A stretch of DNA of 12,304 nucleotides from the NCBI GenBank assembly GCA_002293105.1, contig DBCP01000036.1:12838-25141 (forward strand), read 5' to 3'. The notes below the pieces were generated by a model. It ran no database searches, was not told the origin of the DNA, and was given only the letters and a program-made list of their open reading frames with translations. Positions 8,035-12,304 of this stretch are shown here, piece by piece (position 1 is the first letter of the stretch; each line of letters begins with the position of its first letter). The position numbers and the translations under genes are program-made. The DNA is from Bacteroidetes bacterium UBA955. GTDB lineage: Bacteria > Bacteroidota > Bacteroidia > NS11-12g > UBA955.

Positions 8035-8042
8035 CAAAAATA
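8035..8042 (-). promoter_or_regulatory. Putative -7 element of the pdhA promoter
   Basis: Read on the minus strand this is TATTTTTG, an exact match to the Bacteroidota -7 consensus TAnnTTTG. It would place the transcript start near 8028, giving a leader of about 15 bases before ATG 8013 and ruling out the in-frame TTG at 8037 as the start. No exact TTTG -33 element is found 19-21 bases upstream, so this is a one-box match in AT-rich DNA and only moderately convincing. Confidence 0.35.
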
Positions 8043-8097
8043 AAACGAAACCATTGAATCTGAATCATCCTTTGCGCAGTAAATGCGGAATTCGGGA

Positions 8098-8916
8098 TTA
8101 AATCTTCTCTTCAATGTTCTTTACCTTGTCTTTGATTAAGCCTATTTCGCGCTGAATCATGCGGATTGCGGGACCAATATCATTGGTTTCCGTAGTGTTG
8201 GGCTCTTCGAATTTGGGATTGATATAATTCACAAATTTCCAAATCTCCAAGATGTCGTCAACTTTCACGGTATAGGGACTATACAAGGTGTTGGTACTAC
8301 ATAGCAAGAATGTACCGTCCTCTTCAATGCGATTGTAAAGTACTTTAAAAACAATCCCCTCGTCTTGGGTAATCACAACATACGGATGTCCGTTCCTTAC
8401 CAAGTTCCAATCTTGCACGTATTCGCCCGTTACAAAGGCACCATCTGAAACGGGTGGCATACTGTCACCAGAGATAGGGAAGCTGCGGTACTTTCTGTTG
8501 GCCGACAAAAATGGCAAATTGAAGGCAGGTAGGGTCTTTATATAATCAGGATCTGCATAACCGGTGGCATAGCCCGCTTTGGCTTTCAAAGGTACCAACT
8601 CAATGTTCTCTTCATTATCCATATTCACTGTCGTCGCCAACACCCGCAATCGCGTTCCTGTCAAATCTAAATCAAACCCTTTTTCCAATTGAGACAGTTG
8701 TAACTCACTCAGCCTTCCCAAATCGGTGCGAAGTAGTTTGTCGATGTTGATTTGGAAGAACTCCGATAAACGAATTAAAATTTGAATGCCCGGCTCAGCC
8801 ACCCCATTTTCGTAACTGTTGTAGGCCGAACGAGTGAGATTCAAGCTTTTGGCCACATCTTCTTGGCTTCTTTTGCGACGTTTGCGCAGGAGTTTGAGGT
8901 TTTCTTTGAGGAACAT
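8098..8916 (-). CDS. HTH-XRE transcriptional regulator with LexA-like S24 peptidase domain
   Basis: Predicted self-cleaving DNA-binding repressor, 272 residues from ATG 8916. Residues 4-62 form an XRE/Cro-type helix-turn-helix (LKENLKLLRKRRKRSQEDVA, then SLNLTRSAYNSYENG). The C-terminal S24 domain shows a candidate Ala114-Gly115 cleavage site in KAKAGYATGY, nucleophile Ser152 in ISGDSMPP, and general-base Lys191 in GIVFKVLYNR. The Ser-Lys distance of 39 is close to LexA (37) and the cleavage site lies 37 residues before Ser152, so the machinery looks intact. A coiled-coil-like tail covers about 250-272. The frame extends to a TTG at 8934, but this would put the coding start inside a perfect palindrome that is a likely operator, so ATG is preferred. 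The inducing signal and target genes are unknown; TTGWCAA sites upstream suggest autoregulation. Confidence 0.9.
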   Translation of the reverse strand: MFLKENLKLLRKRRKRSQEDVAKSLNLTRSAYNSYENGVAEPGIQILIRLSEFFQINIDKLLRTDLGRLSELQLSQLEKGFDLDLTGTRLRVLATTVNMDNEENIELVPLKAKAGYATGYADPDYIKTLPAFNLPFLSANRKYRSFPISGDSMPPVSDGAFVTGEYVQDWNLVRNGHPYVVITQDEGIVFKVLYNRIEEDGTFLLCSTNTLYSPYTVKVDDILEIWKFVNYINPKFEEPNTTETNDIGPAIRMIQREIGLIKDKVKNIEEKI

Positions 8917-8923
8917 TGTTAAA

Positions 8924-8938
8924 AAAATTGACAATTTT
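8924..8938. promoter_or_regulatory. Putative repressor operator 1 (perfect 7-1-7 palindrome)
   Basis: AAAATTGACAATTTT, a perfect inverted repeat of seven bases around a central A at 8931, eight bases upstream of the repressor start codon. It contains the TTGWCAA core shared with two more sites in the same region. Its position suits autorepression by steric block near the repressor's own transcription start. The operator role is inferred from symmetry and position. Confidence 0.5.
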
Positions 8939-8970
8939 GTGCTTGGTAAATGAACAACAGATTTTTCATA

Positions 8971-8977
8971 TTGTCAA
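8971..8977. promoter_or_regulatory. Putative repressor operator 2 (TTGTCAA)
   Basis: A second TTGWCAA core, centred at 8974, 43 bases from the centre of operator 1. Flanking symmetry is poor (only the 3-1-3 core pairs), so it may be a weaker site. It matters mainly as one of three copies of the same 7-mer within about 100 bases. Confidence 0.35.
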
Positions 8978-9019
8978 GTTTTTAGATGTTTTTTTGTCGT
9001 TTTTTTTAGCATGCACGAA

Positions 9020-9028
9020 ATTGTCAAT
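9020..9028. promoter_or_regulatory. Putative repressor operator 3 (ATTGTCAAT)
   Basis: A third copy, a perfect 4-1-4 inverted repeat centred at 9024, 50 bases from operator 2 and on the side of the EVE-pyr operon. Two T-runs (8989-8995 and 9000-9007) separate it from operator 2 and could bend the DNA. A one-mismatch copy (TTGACAT, 9075-9081) lies further towards the EVE gene. Confidence 0.4.
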
Positions 9029-9057
9029 AAATTGGTGATTGTATATTGTGTTTAGAA

Positions 9058-9088
9058 TTTGCGATTCATTCAGTTTGACATTACTTTG
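9058..9088 (+). promoter_or_regulatory. Putative Bacteroidota-type promoter of the EVE-pyr operon
   Basis: TTTG at 9058-9061 (-33 element), a 19-base spacer, then TTACTTTG at 9081-9088, which matches TAnnTTTG at all but the second position. The arrangement fits the sigma-ABfr consensus known from Bacteroides. Transcription would begin at about 9094-9096, on or next to the ATG of the EVE gene at 9094, implying a nearly leaderless transcript. An alternative weaker -7 (TATATTGT, 9042-9049) lies upstream. Confidence 0.4.
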
Positions 9089-9093
9089 CCACT

Positions 9094-9507
9094 ATGAACT
9101 TTTGGCTAATCAAATCAGAGCCTTTCAAGTACAGCTGGGAAAAATTCACCAAGGATCAACAGACGTTTTGGGACGGGGTGAGAAATTACCAAGCCAGAAA
9201 CAATCTGATGGCCATGGAATTGGGCGATTTGTGTTTGTTTTATCATAGCAACGAAGGCAAAGAAGTGGTTGGTGTGGCTGAGGTCGCTAAAACCCATTAC
9301 CAAGACCCAACTACGGAAGAAACCGCTTGGGTTGTGGTGGATGTGAAACCTGCTTACCAACTGAAACACCCCGTTTCCCTTCACACCATGAAATCGGATC
9401 CTCGATTATCCCAAATGGGCTTGATCAGACAACCTCGGTTATCGGTCATCGCCCTAACCAAAGATGAATTTGACACTGTAATATCGTTATCCAATGAGCC
9501 AACCTAA
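9094..9507 (+). CDS. EVE domain-containing protein (thymocyte nuclear protein 1-like)
   Basis: A 137-residue protein that is a single EVE domain, a PUA/YTH-like fold known to recognise modified bases in DNA or RNA. The N-terminus MNFWLIKSEPFKYSWEKF is the family hallmark and fixes the start at 9094. It is followed by FWDGVRNYQARNNL (residues 25-38), GDLCLFYHSNEGKEVVGVAE (44-63), and the C-terminal strand region with MGLIRQPRLSVIALT (109-123). No catalytic motif is expected; such proteins act by binding. The ligand is unknown. The last 14 bases overlap the start of pyrR in another frame, so it is the first gene of the pyrimidine operon. It is transcribed divergently from the XRE-S24 repressor and may be under that repressor's control. 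Confidence 0.92.
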   Translation: MNFWLIKSEPFKYSWEKFTKDQQTFWDGVRNYQARNNLMAMELGDLCLFYHSNEGKEVVGVAEVAKTHYQDPTTEETAWVVVDVKPAYQLKHPVSLHTMKSDPRLSQMGLIRQPRLSVIALTKDEFDTVISLSNEPT

Positions 9508-10036
9508 ACTGCTCATCAATACCCATAAACTCAACCTCATCATTAAGAGGTTTGCGTTGCAATTGATAGAGATGCATGGCGATTTTTCCCAGTCTGCGAT
9601 CATCGGACTCCAGCCACGAGGTGTTAATTTGGCCAAGAAATTGGCCGATTTTATCACCGAAATACAACCAGAAAACTCCCTCAAATACGGAGAATTAGAC
9701 CATACATTTTTCCGAGATGACATTGGCAGGGGCGAGATTTTCATGCCCAAAAAATCCAACATCAATTTTTCAACCGAAAACCTCAATATTATTTTGGTGG
9801 ATGATGTGCTGTATACAGGAAGAAGTGTGAGGGCCTCGATTGATGCGTTAATGAGTTTTGGCAGGCCCAAACAAGTGGAACTGATGGTTTTGGTTGATCG
9901 GCGTTTTCAGCGTGAATTGCCCATTTCTCCCAATTATGTAGGTGTGGTGGTGGACTCTCGAAGCACGGGTGAACACGTCAAGGTAGAATGGACCGATGAA
10001 CAACAGCAAGTTTGGTTATTAAGCAAGAAAGAATGA
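9494..10036 (+). CDS. pyrR: Bifunctional pyr operon regulator / uracil phosphoribosyltransferase
   Basis: PyrR family protein of 180 residues, the normal length. In Firmicutes PyrR binds pyr mRNA leaders to attenuate transcription when uridine nucleotides are abundant, and it also converts uracil plus PRPP to UMP. The type I phosphoribosyltransferase PRPP loop is ILVDDVLYTGRSVRA at residues 100-114. Other family features are IIGLQPRGVNLA (36-47), the flexible-loop region DHTFFRDDIGRGE (69-81) and VDRRFQRELPISPNYVG (134-150). The ATG at 9494 lies 14 bases inside the end of the EVE gene, and the stop overlaps the pyrB start as ATGA, so both neighbours are likely translationally coupled. No recognisable PyrR-binding RNA leader is present before pyrR or pyrB, so an attenuation role here is uncertain. 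Confidence 0.95.
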   Translation: MSQPKLLINTHKLNLIIKRFALQLIEMHGDFSQSAIIGLQPRGVNLAKKLADFITEIQPENSLKYGELDHTFFRDDIGRGEIFMPKKSNINFSTENLNIILVDDVLYTGRSVRASIDALMSFGRPKQVELMVLVDRRFQRELPISPNYVGVVVDSRSTGEHVKVEWTDEQQQVWLLSKKE

Positions 10037-10962
10037 CAGCGAACGCACCCATAAAGCACTTACTTGGCATCAAAGGATTGAGTGAATCGCACATTCAAAC
10101 CATTTTTGAAACTGCCGATAATTTCAAATCACTGCTCAACGGACCTGTTAAGAAAACTCCGGCACTGCGCGATATTACCATTGCCAATTTATTCTTTGAA
10201 AATTCAACGAGAACCCGCGTTTCGTTTGAATTGGCGGAGAAACGACTCGGTGCAGATGTTGTCAATTTTTCAAGTTCCTCATCCAGCGTAAAAAAAGGCG
10301 AAACCCTGATTGATACTGTCAACAATATCCTATCCATGAAAGTGGATATGGTGGTGATGAGACATCCAGCGCCTGGAGCATGTGTCTTTCTCTCTAAGCA
10401 CATCGATGCACAAATTGTAAATGCAGGCGATGGTACCCACGAACACCCAACACAAGCGCTATTGGATGCCTATTCAATCCGTGAACAATACGGCGATGTA
10501 GCCGGTAAAAAAGTGGTTATTGTGGGCGATATATTGCACTCCCGAGTAGCGTTAAGCAATATCTATTGCTTACAGCTTTTGGGTGCTGAAGTTATGGTTT
10601 GCGGACCTGCTACGCTGATTCCAAAACACATTCAAGCGCTTGGTGTAAAAGTATCGCACAATCTTGACGAAGCCCTGAACTGGTGTGATGTGGCGAATAT
10701 GCTCCGCATTCAATTGGAGCGACAAGACCAGCGGTATTTCCCTTCGCTCAAAGAATATTCTCGCTTGTATGGCTTAAACATGGATCGTTTGAAGCAGTTA
10801 GACAAAGAAATTTGTGTCATGCACCCAGGGCCCATTAATCGCGGAGTAGAAATTAGTAGTGAGGTTGCAGATAGTGATCAAAGCATTATCCTTCAACAGG
10901 TTGAGAATGGAGTGGCTGTAAGAATGGCGGTTCTCTTTTTATTGGGACAGCAAAGACTATAA
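10033..10962 (+). CDS. pyrB: Aspartate carbamoyltransferase, catalytic chain
   Basis: Catalyses the first committed step of pyrimidine synthesis: carbamoyl phosphate plus L-aspartate to N-carbamoyl-L-aspartate. From ATG 10033 it has 309 residues, the usual length. The carbamoyl phosphate site is ENSTRTRVSFE (56-66). The active-site loop of the neighbouring subunit is SVKKGETLIDT (85-95). Further hallmarks are MRHPAPGA (109-116), the EHPTQALLDAY segment (137-147), VGDILHSRVALSN (164-176) and MHPGPINRGVEI (263-274). The frame extends upstream to a TTG at 10012, but the ATG gives the family N-terminus and forms an ATGA overlap with the pyrR stop. No pyrI regulatory chain follows, suggesting either an unregulated trimer or pyrI elsewhere. 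The asparaginase gene starts 6 bases after the stop. Confidence 0.97.
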   Translation: MTANAPIKHLLGIKGLSESHIQTIFETADNFKSLLNGPVKKTPALRDITIANLFFENSTRTRVSFELAEKRLGADVVNFSSSSSSVKKGETLIDTVNNILSMKVDMVVMRHPAPGACVFLSKHIDAQIVNAGDGTHEHPTQALLDAYSIREQYGDVAGKKVVIVGDILHSRVALSNIYCLQLLGAEVMVCGPATLIPKHIQALGVKVSHNLDEALNWCDVANMLRIQLERQDQRYFPSLKEYSRLYGLNMDRLKQLDKEICVMHPGPINRGVEISSEVADSDQSIILQQVENGVAVRMAVLFLLGQQRL

Positions 10963-10968
10963 AGAATA

Positions 10969-12009
10969 ATGACAGTATTGAATTCGAATAACCCCATTTT
11001 GGTAGAAAACGTCAGGGGAGAGGTGGTTGAGAGTTTTCATCGGGGTTCCTTTTGTGTGGTGGATGAAAGAGGCGATGTCCTCTGGTCGGAAGGCGATATC
11101 CAACAGGTTTCCTTTCCCCGTTCAGCACTCAAATACTTTCAGCACATCCCTTTTTTACTGTCGGGTGGATTCGATGCATTGGGATTTACCGATAAAGAAT
11201 TGGCCATCATGTGTGCATCCCACAATGGTGAGGAAATTCACGTAGATGCAGTTGATATCGTGCTTCATCGCATATCGCTAAATAGCGATTATTTGAAATG
11301 TGGCCCACAGCAACCCACCCTGAAAAAGGACTTCGTGGCTTTGGTGAAAGCCAATCAAGAACCGAGTTGTATGCACAACAATTGCAGCGGTAAACACGCA
11401 GGTTTTTTGGCATATTGCGTACATGAGCAGCTCAACCTCGCAGATTATTTGTCGCCCAATCACCCATTACATCAGCAAATCAAAAACATCACGGCGATGT
11501 TTTATGAGATGGATGAGGCCAACCTGGCGTTGGGTGTTGATGGTTGTTCAGCGCCTATATTTGGTATGCCGTTGATCAACCAAGCATTGGCCTATAAGAA
11601 TTTAGTATCACCAATGCCATGGAAGGATTCAAAACTCACAGATGTGTGTAATCGCATTGTGCAAGCAGTGACAAAATACCCACGCTTGGTGGCCGGTTCA
11701 AAGCGATACTGTACTGATTTAATGGAGGTTACAGAAGGACGGATCGTAGGCAAAACCGGGGCAGACGGTGTTTACTGCTTGGCAATCCCACAAAAGAAAT
11801 GGGGAATTGCCATTAAAATAGATGATGGAAAAATGGGGCCGCAATATCAAGTTGCCCAAGAAATATTAACCAAACTCAATTTAATAACGCCTGAAGAAGC
11901 GAAACAATTGGCATCGCATTGGCATTGTAAAAACACAAATTTCGCAGGCAATCATGTGGGTTATTCTGAGGCAGTAGCGCTGATTCCTCCTCAATATCTG
12001 TTATTGTAA
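10969..12009 (+). CDS. L-asparaginase, Asparaginase II family (PF06089, Rhizobium etli type)
   Basis: Predicted cytoplasmic enzyme (346 residues, no signal peptide) hydrolysing L-asparagine to L-aspartate and ammonia. It belongs to the zinc-containing, beta-lactamase-like-fold class, not the E. coli AnsA/AnsB type. Visible motifs are FPRSALKYFQ (49-58) with Ser52-Lys55, ASHNGE (83-88) with Ser84, NCSGKHAGF (138-146) with Cys139 and Lys142, GVDGCSAPIF (189-198) with Cys193, and GKTGADGVY (261-269) with Lys262. These align with residues I recall from the R. etli enzyme (Ser48-Lys51, Ser80, Cys135-Lys138-Cys189, Lys263), with a constant offset of four up to Cys193, so catalytic and zinc ligands all appear present. 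It lies 6 bases after pyrB, whose aspartate substrate it would supply. The next gene starts 5 bases downstream. Confidence 0.9.
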   Translation: MTVLNSNNPILVENVRGEVVESFHRGSFCVVDERGDVLWSEGDIQQVSFPRSALKYFQHIPFLLSGGFDALGFTDKELAIMCASHNGEEIHVDAVDIVLHRISLNSDYLKCGPQQPTLKKDFVALVKANQEPSCMHNNCSGKHAGFLAYCVHEQLNLADYLSPNHPLHQQIKNITAMFYEMDEANLALGVDGCSAPIFGMPLINQALAYKNLVSPMPWKDSKLTDVCNRIVQAVTKYPRLVAGSKRYCTDLMEVTEGRIVGKTGADGVYCLAIPQKKWGIAIKIDDGKMGPQYQVAQEILTKLNLITPEEAKQLASHWHCKNTNFAGNHVGYSEAVALIPPQYLLL

Positions 12010-12014
12010 ACCGT

Positions 12015-12304
12015 ATGCCTTTATTTCTCGTAGAAAGCAAAATTGCACCTATCAATGAGCGTATGACACGTCTCATCCCCAAACAGCGCCAGTATGTGGA
12101 TGAATTGTTTGAACGCGGCGTATTGCACATGTATGCGGTGAACGATATGGTAGACAAATGGTGGTGTACTATCGAAGCAGATTCTGAGTCGGATGTAATG
12201 TTGGTTTTGTCGGAAATGCCTATAATTGAATGGTTAAATCCTGTAGTTCATGGACTTATGTTCTATAACTCAGCCGATCAAATGATTCCCCCTATTTCAT
12301 TAAA
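12015..12304 (+). CDS. Small muconolactone-isomerase-like (dimeric alpha/beta-barrel) protein, 3' end cut by window
   Basis: An open frame from ATG 12015 runs to the right edge without a stop; 96 residues are visible. It starts 5 bases after the asparaginase stop and keeps the operon's codon style, so it is very probably a real gene. The order of elements, MPLFLVESKI strand, a helix with IPKQRQYVDELFERG (21-35), the strand VLHMYAVNDMVDKWWCTIEA (36-55) and the helix-strand SEMPIIEWLNPVVHGLMFY (66-84), resembles small ferredoxin-like proteins of the muconolactone delta-isomerase/YciI kind, including their usual length of about 95-100 residues. The likeness is structural and weak in identity, so enzyme activity should not be assumed. 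It probably ends just beyond the window. Confidence 0.65.
   Translation, partial: MPLFLVESKIAPINERMTRLIPKQRQYVDELFERGVLHMYAVNDMVDKWWCTIEADSESDVMLVLSEMPIIEWLNPVVHGLMFYNSADQMIPPISL

Noticed and set aside
8037..8037. Upstream TTG starts for pdhA (8037), the repressor (8934) and pyrB (10012)
   Set aside because: In each case a downstream ATG gives the normal family N-terminus, and the TTG lies in a promoter-like box, an operator palindrome or the preceding gene respectively.
8071..8086. Small inverted repeat (CGCA-5-TGCG) between the repressor and pdhA, possible terminator
   Set aside because: The stem is only four base pairs and no T-run follows on the minus strand.

Overview
This window looks like chromosomal, largely housekeeping DNA from a member of the Bacteroidota. 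Pointers are the moderate base composition, starts without Shine-Dalgarno sequences, promoter-like motifs of the Bacteroidota type (TTTG, about 19 bases, TAnnTTTG), and protein families with characteristic Bacteroidota forms: the NRHGVHSPF-type methyltransferase, the five-repeat DUF349 protein, a TPR protein followed by ribH, and split pyruvate dehydrogenase genes. I cannot name the genus. No tRNA, rRNA, CRISPR array, insertion sequence or phage gene was seen, and no gene-free stretch exceeds about 160 bases.

Layout. Plus strand, 2-1752: the 3' part of a cationic-amino-acid-type APC permease, then a small DUF721 (DciA-like) protein. Minus strand, 8013 down to 1742: a tightly packed run of seven genes read as pdhA (E1 alpha), a membrane-anchored TPR protein, ribH (lumazine synthase), a DUF349 repeat protein, a SAM methyltransferase, a YbgC-type thioesterase and a YihY/BrkB membrane protein. 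Gaps are 6-39 bases, with one 4-base ATGA overlap. The run meets DUF721 tail to tail with an 11-base coding overlap. Upstream of pdhA, on the same strand, lies a HTH-XRE repressor with a LexA/S24-type self-cleaving domain (8098-8916).

Plus strand, 9094 to the right edge: an operon of an EVE-domain protein, pyrR, pyrB (aspartate carbamoyltransferase catalytic chain), a zinc-type (Rhizobium etli class) L-asparaginase and a small muconolactone-isomerase-like protein cut by the window edge. Neighbours overlap or sit 5-6 bases apart. Asparaginase would yield aspartate, a substrate of PyrB, so part of the operon makes metabolic sense; the EVE protein and the terminal small protein are less obvious partners.

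The most interesting non-coding signal is the 159-187 base divergent region between the repressor and the EVE-pyr operon. It holds three copies of the palindrome TTGWCAA (one inside a perfect 7-1-7 inverted repeat), plausible operators for the repressor, and a Bacteroidota-type promoter placed so close to the EVE start codon that its mRNA could be almost leaderless. No completely new multi-gene system is evident.
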